From Nitrincola tibetensis (GTDB lineage Bacteria > Pseudomonadota > Gammaproteobacteria > Pseudomonadales > Balneatricaceae), in the NCBI RefSeq assembly GCF_003284585.1, contig NZ_QKRX01000001.1, forward strand, positions 186,001 to 250,000: DNA of 64,000 nucleotides. The letters are read 5' to 3'. Shown one piece after another: positions 28,587 to 38,527 of the stretch. The position numbers and the translations under genes are program-made. Under the pieces are notes generated by a model that saw only the letters and a program-made list of their open reading frames with translations, made no database searches and was not told the DNA's origin. Numbering within the stretch: position 1 is the first letter of the stretch; the number at the start of each line of letters is the position of its first letter.

Positions 28587-28880
28587 ATGAACATTCGTCC
28601 ACTTCACGATCATGTCGTCGTACGTCGCAGCGAAGAGGAAAAGACCACTGCAGGCGGCATCGTACTGCCAGGCTCTGCAGCTGAAAAACCAAATCGCGGT
28701 GAAGTTCTTGCCGTTGGACCAGGTCGTACATTGAATAATGGAGAAATCCAAGCTTCCTCTGTCAAAGTTGGCGATACAGTATTATTCGGTCAATATGCCC
28801 GTTCAAACGTAGTGAAAATCGATGGCGAAGAACTGATGATTCTTCAAGAAAGTGAAATCTTCGCAGTTGTTGAAAAATAA
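28587..28880 (+). CDS. groES: Co-chaperonin GroES
   Basis: GroES is the heptameric lid of the GroEL folding chamber. The protein has 97 residues, as in E. coli. The start [18 protein letters not shown], the mobile loop [15 protein letters not shown], and the C-terminal [20 protein letters not shown] region (split at the conserved EEL) match the family. A strong AGGAGA ribosome-binding site precedes the ATG. groEL follows 62 bases downstream in the same operon. Confidence 0.98.
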   Translation: MNIRPLHDHVVVRRSEEEKTTAGGIVLPGSAAEKPNRGEVLAVGPGRTLNNGEIQASSVKVGDTVLFGQYARSNVVKIDGEELMILQESEIFAVVEK

Positions 28881-28939
28881 TAGCACTTTCTATCGCTTAA
28901 CGTTTTTTATCTGACACCGAATTTATTATAGGATTCTGA

Positions 28940-30586
<1,647 letters not shown>

Positions 30587-31570
30587 TGCGACGAGAGTCG
30601 CGTAGGTAGCTAGCCTAACGGAACTACTCCTGTACTCGCCACTTCGTTTGGTGAGTACACCCAGTCCGTAGAGAATAGCAATATAAATACCCGGTGTCCG
30701 GGCTGCATTAAGCCCGGATATCGGACTACCTTGATAAGGTGGTACCAATTCGGTATTGGTGTAGCCAATATCTTTCCATCTGTAAAGATGAAATGGTATC
30801 CATACCAAAGGTTCAGATTATTTGAATCGGACGGTAGGGGTCATCGCGTCTTAAATGCTTAGCTGGTTCCCTCCGGCGTAAGCCATTTCTGTCATTGTCT
30901 CACCATTCGGGTAACTGAATTGGTAGCGAGACCTGTTGTTCAGCCAATAGTAGCCTAAGGATAGTGCATCGCTGGTAACGGCGTTGTGCGAAGCTTCCTG
31001 ACAACGTAACCCCACATTTGTGGTGCATTCTGACTGTGAGGTCGGATGTAGATTTTGCGAGCAACACGCAAATGAGGTGCAAGGCTGAGTGGTATGGTTA
31101 ACATAAGTGAACTGCTGATAAACACCGTCATCCGCAAAGAGCTAAAAGTTGCTGACAAGCTCTGACCAAAATGGTACGTGGTCGGTTATTCCTCTTACAT
31201 CTGGGAATACGCTGACAAAATGACCACCGGTGGATAAGCAGAACCTAACCCATTCATGTGACAGGTATGGAACTCGGTAAGCCCGTATCTTCGCCCTGTG
31301 GCAGGTGATCCGTAAGGTGAGCTGTTGAGGGTGCGGGTAGAGGAGGTTGGAAAAAGCAAATGCTCAGCTGTAATGGCTGGGATAGGGGTTCTAACTTTGC
31401 CCTGGCCGGAAACGGTGCCCACTTCCAACTGGTCTTTAATCGCGTAACGGCTTGTAAAGCCATCAAATGAAGTAGCGACTGTTCGCAGTTCTAACTTTAA
31501 TAATATCCCTCGTGGGACAGTGTTTACACTTCCCGCGAGGGAAGATGTGTGCACGTTTCTCCGAGGTACA

Positions 31571-33268
31571 ATGGAGAGCAGCAAGATGTGTACTTCAAAC
31601 GGAGTACCTGCGTTCTCCCACCTTGTCAGCGGATGGCATTCGATTGATTGGGAATCCAGTCATCGTAAGGTGAGAGGGCTACAGGTACGCATCGCGAAAG
31701 CGGCAAAGCACCAGCAGTGGCGTAAGGTTAAATGCTTGCAACGTATGCTGGTTCGTTCGTTCTCAGCCAAAGTATTGGCCGTAAAACGAGTGACTGAAAA
31801 CTGGGGACGAAAAACTCCCGGTGTCGATGGCGAAACATGGGACACCCCATACGCCAAATGGAAAGCTGTGCACTGTCTGGAGCGTAATGGCTATAAGCCT
31901 AGACCGCTTCGGCGAGTGTACATACCTAAGAGCAATGGCAAAAGTCGACCTCTAGGTATACCGACGATGTTAGACAGAGCAATGCAGGCATTATACCTGC
32001 TTGCTTTGGAACCAGTGTCGGAAACAATAGCAGACCGTAACTCTTATGGCTTTCGACCACTGCGCTCTACGGCAGATGCGATTGAGCAATTGTTCGTCAA
32101 TCTCAGTCGGGCTAATTCGGCCAAGTGGGTGTTGGAGGGCGATATTAAAGGGTGTTTCGACAATATCGATCATAACTGGCTGATCGAAAACGTTCCATTG
32201 GATCGTGGGATAGTCAGGAAATGGTTGAAGGCAGGGTACATGGAATCCGGCCAGTTGTTCCCAACCGAGGCGGGAACTCCACAAGGAGGTATTATCTCGC
32301 CAGTATTGGCCAATATTGCGCTTGATGGTTTGGAAAAGGTGTTAGAAGCCCTATTTGGGAAGAAAAACACCAAAGCCAGCTACAAGACAAAGGTCAATTA
32401 TGTGCGGTACGCCGACGACTTTGTTATTACAGGTATCTCGAAAGAGCTACTAGTGAATGAGGTGCAACCAGTCGTAGAAGCCTTTATGGCAGAACGTGGT
32501 TTGACTCTTTCAGCAGAGAAAACGGTTATAACGCATGTGTCGGAAGGGTTTGACTTTCTGGGTCAGAATGTCAGGAGTTATAAAGGCAAGCTGTTAATTA
32601 AGCCTGCCCATAAAAACCTGAAATCATTTTTGGCTAAGATCAGGCAAATAGTGAAAGGAAATAAAACAGTTCCAACTTGGCAACTGATAGATCTACTTAA
32701 TCCAGTAATTAGGGGTTGGGCAAATTATCACCGCCATATTGTGGCTAAAGAAACCTTTAACTATGTGGACTATCGTATCTGGAAAATGCTGTGGCAGTGG
32801 TGCAGACGGCGACATCTTAATCGTCGTAAACGCTGGATCAAGGATAAGTACTTTAAGCGCGTTGGAAAACGTAACTGGGTATTTTCAGATCACTATCCAA
32901 GTGGAAAGCTAGCCACTCTGCTATATGCAAATGACACGCCGATAAAGCGGCACACGAAAATCAAGGCAGAAGCGAATCCGTATCTTCCGGAGTTCGAAAC
33001 CTACTTTGAACAGCGTTTGGAGTATGTGTGGAGAAATTCGGAACAAGGTAAGCGAAAAACCTATACGCTTTGGAATCGACAGCAGAAACGTTGCCCGATG
33101 TGCAAGCAATTGATTACGTTCGAGACGGGGTGGAATATCCATCACATTATCGAGCGGCACAAGGGTGGTGATCACAAGCTGGAGAACCTAGTGTTGCTGC
33201 ATCCAAATTGTCATCGTAAACTTCATGCTAAATCAGGTATGATGACCGCTGGCTTTATTAGTAAATGA
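31571..33268 (+). CDS. ltrA: Group II intron reverse transcriptase/maturase with HNH endonuclease
   Basis: The protein supports splicing as maturase and, through reverse transcription, mobility of the host intron. From ATG 31571 (GAGGT ribosome-binding site) it has 565 residues. RT fingers and palm cover about residues 60-330, with YADDF at 280-284 intact and FRPLRSTADAI and GTPQGGIISPVLANI as RT blocks. The maturase X domain is at about 345-440 (PVIRGWANYHRH). The HNH domain lies at 508-551, with CPMC, IHH and NCH metal and catalytic residues. No frameshift is seen, so it is likely functional. The open frame continues upstream to a GTG at 31520, but that part is ribozyme sequence. Confidence 0.95.
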   Translation: MESSKMCTSNGVPAFSHLVSGWHSIDWESSHRKVRGLQVRIAKAAKHQQWRKVKCLQRMLVRSFSAKVLAVKRVTENWGRKTPGVDGETWDTPYAKWKAVHCLERNGYKPRPLRRVYIPKSNGKSRPLGIPTMLDRAMQALYLLALEPVSETIADRNSYGFRPLRSTADAIEQLFVNLSRANSAKWVLEGDIKGCFDNIDHNWLIENVPLDRGIVRKWLKAGYMESGQLFPTEAGTPQGGIISPVLANIALDGLEKVLEALFGKKNTKASYKTKVNYVRYADDFVITGISKELLVNEVQPVVEAFMAERGLTLSAEKTVITHVSEGFDFLGQNVRSYKGKLLIKPAHKNLKSFLAKIRQIVKGNKTVPTWQLIDLLNPVIRGWANYHRHIVAKETFNYVDYRIWKMLWQWCRRRHLNRRKRWIKDKYFKRVGKRNWVFSDHYPSGKLATLLYANDTPIKRHTKIKAEANPYLPEFETYFEQRLEYVWRNSEQGKRKTYTLWNRQQKRCPMCKQLITFETGWNIHHIIERHKGGDHKLENLVLLHPNCHRKLHAKSGMMTAGFISK

Positions 33269-33283
33269 GGCTTTTAAAGGCTT

Positions 33284-33317
33284 GAGCCGTATGCGGGGAA
33301 ACTCGCACGTACGGTTC
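33284..33317 (+). ncRNA. Group II intron domain V (catalytic hairpin)
   Basis: The 34-base hairpin starts GAGCCGTATGCG, has a GAAA tetraloop within GGGGAAACTC, and closes with CGTACGGTTC. The catalytic AGC triad is present near its 5' end. It lies 15 bases after the maturase stop codon. Domain VI follows (about 33320-33358) and carries the bulged branch-point A at 33352. Confidence 0.93.
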
Positions 33318-33389
33318 TTAGGGGAGGGGTGACCAGTAATGGTTGCTTTTTACCCGACATATCGCCTTCGCTAGTCTTTTCTGACTGAA

Positions 33390-33453
33390 AAAAAGCTCTG
33401 CATCTGATAATCTGATACGCCTTAAGTATCTTTATCAGGTGCGGAGCTTTTTG
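33390..33453 (+). terminator. Rho-independent terminator of groESL, downstream of the intron
   Basis: A long stem pairs AAAAAGCTCTGCATCTGATAA with TTATCAGGTGCGGAGCTTTTT (two G-T pairs, otherwise perfect). The stem is continued by GATAC / GTATC around a GCCTTAA loop. The T tract follows the G-C part. Because the intron lies between groEL and this site, groESL transcripts would include the whole intron. Confidence 0.88.
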
Positions 33454-33507
33454 CATTATGGCTCTAGTTAACAATGGCCAGTATTTGGCAATGGGAGTTA
33501 AGAGTTC

Positions 33508-34530
33508 ATGAGTAAACGACAAGAACCTCAACTAAATATCGAACGGCTGAAAGATCGCTCAGAAGATGCGATTAGTATTTTGCGTGCGGATCTCCAACTG
33601 ATTAAGCAGCAGCAAAAGCGTGGCTACAGTGCTTTTCTTCTACTACTGATACTGCTGTTGTTGGTGGCGGTGGGCGGACTGGGCTGGAAGCTTGAAGGGT
33701 TAAAAGACGAGCTTAGCCGACAGCAAGAAGTATGGGCATCAACACAAGCCGATCTTGAAGTGCAGTTGCAAAGGCTTGATCAAAACCTGTCAGAAAGCCA
33801 GCAAGTGGTCGATGTAACAGAGGCATCATTTGCTGATATGCTGGCCAGTGTCGAAACGGCATCGGCTGAAAATTATGGCTATTTAAATTCTGAAGTCATC
33901 AAAATATGGGATCAGATGCTACGGCTTCGTCCAGAAGATATTGGACATATGCAAGCATCCTTAATACAACAAGAAGCCGCACTAGAGGCAGTCAACCAGT
34001 CAGTTAAACAACTGCAAATGAGCAATGCGGATGTCGCTCTTTTAAGCAATAAGATCGATAGACTTGAAGAGCGTTTTACTCAAAATCCAATTGATGAGGT
34101 ATTGAATCAGCTTCGTGATCAAGTCATTGAAATAACTGTTACCTTGGAGCAATTACCGAGCGTTGCTGAGGTAAGTGACATGAAGGATAGGCTTGATACA
34201 TTAAATGAAGCCGCCGAGGGAAAAGAAGTGATCGATCTAGAGCCCTTATCTCGACGTCTTGATGAGATCTCGCGTAAGCTACAAGCTCAAGAAACTCAAT
34301 TGGCCTCTCAAGTAACACAACTGCAAACCTATCAGCGTAGAACGGATCAGCGTTTGGCTGGGCTGAGTAATTCCTCACCTTCTGTCCCTGTTGGTTTGGA
34401 GACAAAAGTGAATCAGCACGAGATTGCTATTCAAGCCATCGATGGCTCAAGAATCCAGATAAGTCGTGATATTTTACAGCTACGAGAGCAGCTCAATCGT
34501 ATACAATTACGATTAGAGCAAATGAATTAA
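33508..34530 (+). CDS. Uncharacterised single-pass membrane coiled-coil protein
   Basis: I do not recognise a named family. The 340-residue protein has a charged cytoplasmic N-terminus (about 1-41) and one Leu-rich membrane helix (about 42-60). A long periplasmic part dominated by heptad-like coiled coil covers about 62-125 and 145-340, rich in Gln, Glu, Leu and Asp. No enzymatic motif is visible. A methionine start with GGGAGTTAAGAGTTC upstream is acceptable. It lies just after the groESL terminator and before the U32-family gene, 72 bases away. A structural or envelope-tethering role is only a guess from architecture. Confidence 0.8.
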   Translation: MSKRQEPQLNIERLKDRSEDAISILRADLQLIKQQQKRGYSAFLLLLILLLLVAVGGLGWKLEGLKDELSRQQEVWASTQADLEVQLQRLDQNLSESQQVVDVTEASFADMLASVETASAENYGYLNSEVIKIWDQMLRLRPEDIGHMQASLIQQEAALEAVNQSVKQLQMSNADVALLSNKIDRLEERFTQNPIDEVLNQLRDQVIEITVTLEQLPSVAEVSDMKDRLDTLNEAAEGKEVIDLEPLSRRLDEISRKLQAQETQLASQVTQLQTYQRRTDQRLAGLSNSSPSVPVGLETKVNQHEIAIQAIDGSRIQISRDILQLREQLNRIQLRLEQMN

Positions 34531-34602
34531 GTGAGTGAATGCTTTTAGCAGGCACTTGGGTTTGTGCCCAATGTAAATGTATTTAAAATGATGAGTAGAT
34601 AA

Positions 34603-35931
34603 ATGATACGACAGCCAGAGCTTTTGTCTCCAGCGGGGACACTCAAAAACATGAAATATGCCTTCGCCTATGGTGCGGATGCAGTATACGCTGGCCAGCC
34701 ACGTTATAGCTTGCGTGTTCGAAATAATGATTTTAATCATGACCACTTGGCTGAAGGAATTTCGATTGCTCATCAGTTAGGTAAGAAATTTTTTGTTGCT
34801 AGCAATATTTTGCCCCACAACTCCAAGCTTAAAACCTATATGGATGACATCACGCCCGTGATTGAAATGGGGCCTGATGCGCTGATTATGTCAGACCCTG
34901 GTTTGATCATGATGGTAAAAGACCGCTTTCCTGATGTACCTATTCACTTGTCTGTTCAAGCCAATACAATGAACTGGGCGAGTGTTAAGTTTTGGCACCG
35001 TATGGGTATTGAGCGAGTGATCCTTTCTCGAGAATTATCGCTCGATGAAGTTGAAGAAATACGCCAGCGCTGTCCTGAAATGGAAATAGAGGTGTTCGTT
35101 CACGGCTCTTTATGTATCGCCTATTCGGGTCGCTGCTTATTGTCAGGGTATATCAATCATCGAGATCCTAACCAAGGGACTTGCACGAATGCGTGTCGCT
35201 GGAAGTATGATGCGCATGAGGCAAAGCAAGATGATTCTGGAGATATTGTTCCGGTTCAGCAATTTGAGCCTGATCAAAAGCCGAGTGAACAAATCTTTTT
35301 GCTACAGGAACAGTCCCGCCCAGATGATTATATGCCCGCATTTGAGGATGAGCACGGAACCTATATCATGAACTCAAAGGATCTTAGGGCCATACAGCAT
35401 GTGCATCGACTTGCTTCCATGGGCGTTGATTCCCTGAAGATTGAAGGTCGTACTAAATCACACTACTATGTCGCCAGAACAGCACAAGCCTATCGTCGTG
35501 CTATTGACGATGCGGTTGCTGGAAAGCCTTTCGATATGGAACTAATGGATGTATTGGAGAACCTCGCGAATCGTGGCTACACCGAAGGCTTTTATCGCCG
35601 CCACGTTCATGATCAGTATCAAAACTACGAGACAGGCAACTCTGTTGGTGTTCACCAGCAGTTCGTCGGTGAAATTATAGAGCATGATACTCATCACGGA
35701 CGTTTAGTGGTGGATGTGAAAAACCGTTTTGAGCGAGGCGATACGCTAGAGTTAATGACGCCTGCAGGTAATCATCGTTTCCGCTTAGACGAGCTTTTAT
35801 CCGCAAAGGGCGCTAGCATTGAAGCGGCCCCAGGTTCTGGCCATCGCGTTATGTTCCCCATGAACTTAGAGGGTGATATGACCTACGCACTTTTGATGCG
35901 AGACCTTCCCAACGCACCGGCCCGAAATTAA
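34603..35931 (+). CDS. trhP: U32-family tRNA 5-hydroxyuridine synthesis protein (YegQ/TrhP)
   Basis: YegQ (TrhP) takes part in prephenate-dependent hydroxylation of U34 in tRNAs. Although listed as peptidase U32, no protease activity is needed for that role. The N-terminus PELLSPAGTLKNMKYAFAYG, the U32 signature (EVFVHGSLCIAYSGRCLLSGY, split here at SLCIAYSG) and the Cys motif GTCTNACRWKY are visible. Length is 442 residues (E. coli YegQ 453). The related RlhA is longer, so TrhP is preferred. A UbiA-family gene follows seven bases downstream. Confidence 0.88.
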   Translation: MIRQPELLSPAGTLKNMKYAFAYGADAVYAGQPRYSLRVRNNDFNHDHLAEGISIAHQLGKKFFVASNILPHNSKLKTYMDDITPVIEMGPDALIMSDPGLIMMVKDRFPDVPIHLSVQANTMNWASVKFWHRMGIERVILSRELSLDEVEEIRQRCPEMEIEVFVHGSLCIAYSGRCLLSGYINHRDPNQGTCTNACRWKYDAHEAKQDDSGDIVPVQQFEPDQKPSEQIFLLQEQSRPDDYMPAFEDEHGTYIMNSKDLRAIQHVHRLASMGVDSLKIEGRTKSHYYVARTAQAYRRAIDDAVAGKPFDMELMDVLENLANRGYTEGFYRRHVHDQYQNYETGNSVGVHQQFVGEIIEHDTHHGRLVVDVKNRFERGDTLELMTPAGNHRFRLDELLSAKGASIEAAPGSGHRVMFPMNLEGDMTYALLMRDLPNAPARN

Positions 35932-35938
35932 GAGTCCA

Positions 35939-36823
35939 ATGGCAAAATCTTACGATTTCATAAGGGCTGTAAGGCCCTTTTCATTTCCAGTTGCACTGAT
36001 TACCTGTGGTCTAGGTGTTTTGATGGCATTTTTGGATGGCGTCTGGAGCCCGTCAAGGGCAGGACTGATTCTTGTGGCCGGTGTGCTGCTTCAAGCTGGT
36101 GTTAATTTAATTAATGATTACGCCGATTTGACGACACATCCACAGCTTAGTGATAAGAAGGCCTCTAGTCTCTTGGCGACCCGCCAGATTGTTCGTAATT
36201 TTCAGTTAGGCTTGCTCGCCATCCTATTGGCGGCTGCCATAGGTTTTTATTTAGTGATTGAATCGGATCCACTCTTATTGTGGATTTGTGTGATCGGCTT
36301 TATTGGCTGTTTGGGGTATACCTTGCCACCCTTATCCTTTAAGCACCGCGGATTGGGCGTTATCTTGGTCTTTTGGTTGATGGGAGTCCTAATGGTTAAG
36401 GGCAGCTATTTAGCCTTAGGGGCGAGTTTTAATCCCCAGGTAGTCTTAATGTCTTTGCCGATCAGTTGCTTAGTGTCACTGCTACTGCTGAGTAACGAGC
36501 TGCGTGATTATGAGGTCGATTCTGCTCAACGTATCACAACGCTCGCGGTCAAAATTGGCTACGAAAAAGCGCAGTGGCTATATATAGGCCTATTGATTGC
36601 TTCGGTATTGGTCAGTTTGGCATTATGGTTGTCTGGGCTTTTACCGACACCTTACTGGTTAGTGTTGAGTCTACCTTTTCTTGTCAAACCACTCAGGTTG
36701 CTCGGTGCAGAGCCTGCCGTTCGTATTGGGCTAACACCCGCCACGGCTCGTTTTTTGTTATTATATGGTCTGTGCTTTGCAATGACGTTGGTACAACCTA
36801 TTTTGATAGCCGTTTTCTATTAG
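35939..36823 (+). CDS. UbiA-family prenyltransferase (MenA-like)
   Basis: This is an integral membrane prenyltransferase with about eight helices. Aspartate-rich motif 1 is NLINDYADLTTHPQLSD (about residues 57-73) and motif 2 is LSNELRDYEVDSAQRITTLA (about 182-201). Both match the MenA subgroup (NDY.D and N..RD...D). Length is 294 residues. No other menaquinone gene is in the window, so whether it attaches a prenyl chain to dihydroxynaphthoate or to another acceptor is open. It is likely co-transcribed with the upstream trhP-like gene. Confidence 0.8.
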   Translation: MAKSYDFIRAVRPFSFPVALITCGLGVLMAFLDGVWSPSRAGLILVAGVLLQAGVNLINDYADLTTHPQLSDKKASSLLATRQIVRNFQLGLLAILLAAAIGFYLVIESDPLLLWICVIGFIGCLGYTLPPLSFKHRGLGVILVFWLMGVLMVKGSYLALGASFNPQVVLMSLPISCLVSLLLLSNELRDYEVDSAQRITTLAVKIGYEKAQWLYIGLLIASVLVSLALWLSGLLPTPYWLVLSLPFLVKPLRLLGAEPAVRIGLTPATARFLLLYGLCFAMTLVQPILIAVFY

Positions 36824-36956
36824 CTTTATACTAATACCTGACAGGCAGTTGTTCGAATTTAGGGTATAATCACGCCCCTATGACGCGTCGATACTCTGCG
36901 CATCTGTCGAAGAACCACCTGTCAATTTAATGTAACAGCCCGATTGGAGACTCCCA

Positions 36957-38465
36957 ATGAGCGTTATCCGTCAAGATGATTTCATTAATAGCATTGCTGA
37001 TGCACTGCAATTTATATCCTACTATCACCCGATTGATTTTGTAAAAGCAGTGCATGAAGCATATCAGCGTGAGGAAAATCCTGCGGCCAAAGATGCAATG
37101 GCGCAGATTTTAATTAACTCACGTATGTGTGCTGAAGGTAAACGCCCTATCTGTCAAGATACGGGAATCGTGACGGTTTTTCTTAAAGTCGGTATGAATG
37201 TTCAGTGGGACGCCAAAATGAATGTGACCGATATGGTCAATGAAGGTGTCCGTCGAGCGTACTTGAATCCCGATAATGTTTTGCGTGCTTCAATATTGGC
37301 CGATCCAGCAGGAAAGCGTCAGAACACCAAAGATAATACTCCGGCCGTCATCCATTATGAGATTGTCGAAGGTGATGAAGTTGAAGTTCATGTGGCTGCA
37401 AAAGGCGGTGGTTCTGAAAACAAATCTAAAATGGCAATGCTGAATCCGTCAGACAGTATCGTTGATTGGATTGTGAAAACTGTTCCAACCATGGGAGCGG
37501 GTTGGTGTCCGCCAGGAATGCTCGGAATAGGCATTGGTGGAACCGCGGAGAAAGCAGCGGTGATGGCGAAAGAATCCTTGATGGATCCTATCGATATTCA
37601 TGAGATTCGCGAGCGCGGTCCACAAAATCGTGTGGAAGAGTTGCGTTTAGAAATCATGGATAAGGTCAATGCTCTAGGGATTGGTGCCCAAGGTTTGGGT
37701 GGATTGACAACCGTATTGGATATTAAAATTAAAGATTACCCAACTCATGCAGCCTCTTTGCCAGTATGTATGATTCCAAACTGTGCAGCGACACGTCATG
37801 CTCATTTTACACTTGATGGTTCTGGCCCGGCTGTATTAACACCACCGAGTTTGGAAGACTGGCCAGAAGTGACCTTTGAGGTGGGCAGCAATACTCGCCG
37901 TGTTAATCTTGATGAAGTGACGCCTGAAGAAGTCGCAACTTGGCAGGTAGGCGAAACGGTTTTGTTGAACGGTAAAATGCTGACAGGACGTGATGCCGCC
38001 CATAAGAAGATGATCGAGATGCTTAACAATGGCGAAGATTTGCCCGTCGATCTGAAAGGCCGTTTCATTTACTACGTTGGACCTGTTGACCCAGTTCGCG
38101 ACGAAGTGGTTGGTCCTGCTGGCCCTACAACCTCTACACGTATGGATAAATTTACGCGTCAGATCCTCGAAACAACGGGTCTGCTGGGAATGATTGGCAA
38201 GTCTGAGCGTGGGCCTGTCGCAATTGATGCGATTCGGGATAGTAAAGCGGTTTACTTGATGGCAGTGGGTGGGGCTGCTTACTTAGTATCGAAAGCAATT
38301 GTCGGTGCCAAGGTGCTTGCTTTTCCGGAGTTAGGAATGGAAGCGATTTACGAGTTTGAAGTGAAGGATATGCCTGTGACGGTTGCGGTTGACGTCAAGG
38401 GTGAGTCTGTTCATAACACGGGTCCTGCTAAGTGGAAGGACATTATCGCTCACCAAAAAGCGTAA
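36957..38465 (+). CDS. fumA: Class I (Fe-S) fumarate hydratase
   Basis: The enzyme interconverts fumarate and malate using a labile [4Fe-4S] cluster. The motif RPICQDTGIVTVF has Cys66 as a cluster ligand; further conserved cysteines are in GWCPPGMLGIGIGG and MIPNCAATRHAHF. The C-terminal fumarase beta domain has GKMLTGRDAAHKK and VGPAGPTTSTRMD. Length is 502 residues (E. coli FumA 548). The oxygen-sensitive class I type differs from the class II FumC. A TATAAT hexamer lies at 36865-36870 and a GGAG ribosome-binding site before the ATG. Confidence 0.95.
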   Translation: MSVIRQDDFINSIADALQFISYYHPIDFVKAVHEAYQREENPAAKDAMAQILINSRMCAEGKRPICQDTGIVTVFLKVGMNVQWDAKMNVTDMVNEGVRRAYLNPDNVLRASILADPAGKRQNTKDNTPAVIHYEIVEGDEVEVHVAAKGGGSENKSKMAMLNPSDSIVDWIVKTVPTMGAGWCPPGMLGIGIGGTAEKAAVMAKESLMDPIDIHEIRERGPQNRVEELRLEIMDKVNALGIGAQGLGGLTTVLDIKIKDYPTHAASLPVCMIPNCAATRHAHFTLDGSGPAVLTPPSLEDWPEVTFEVGSNTRRVNLDEVTPEEVATWQVGETVLLNGKMLTGRDAAHKKMIEMLNNGEDLPVDLKGRFIYYVGPVDPVRDEVVGPAGPTTSTRMDKFTRQILETTGLLGMIGKSERGPVAIDAIRDSKAVYLMAVGGAAYLVSKAIVGAKVLAFPELGMEAIYEFEVKDMPVTVAVDVKGESVHNTGPAKWKDIIAHQKA

Positions 38466-38474
38466 TGCTTTACG

Positions 38475-38510
38475 CAATCTGCTGCAGTGATTAAACACTG
38501 CAGCAGATTG
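38475..38510. terminator. Hairpin between convergent fumA and UGDH-like gene
   Basis: CAATCTGCTGCAGTG (38475-38489) and CACTGCAGCAGATTG (38496-38510) form a perfect 15-bp stem around ATTAAA, starting nine bases after the fumA stop. There is no T tract on either strand, so it may act as a 3'-end stabiliser or a Rho-assisted terminator. Confidence 0.6.
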
Positions 38511-38527
38511 ACCCATGCAAGGTCTTA

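Noticed and set aside
31520-31570. GTG-initiated N-terminal extension of the maturase
   Set aside because: It lies in ribozyme sequence; ATG 31571 has a good GAGGT ribosome-binding site and fits the usual maturase start.
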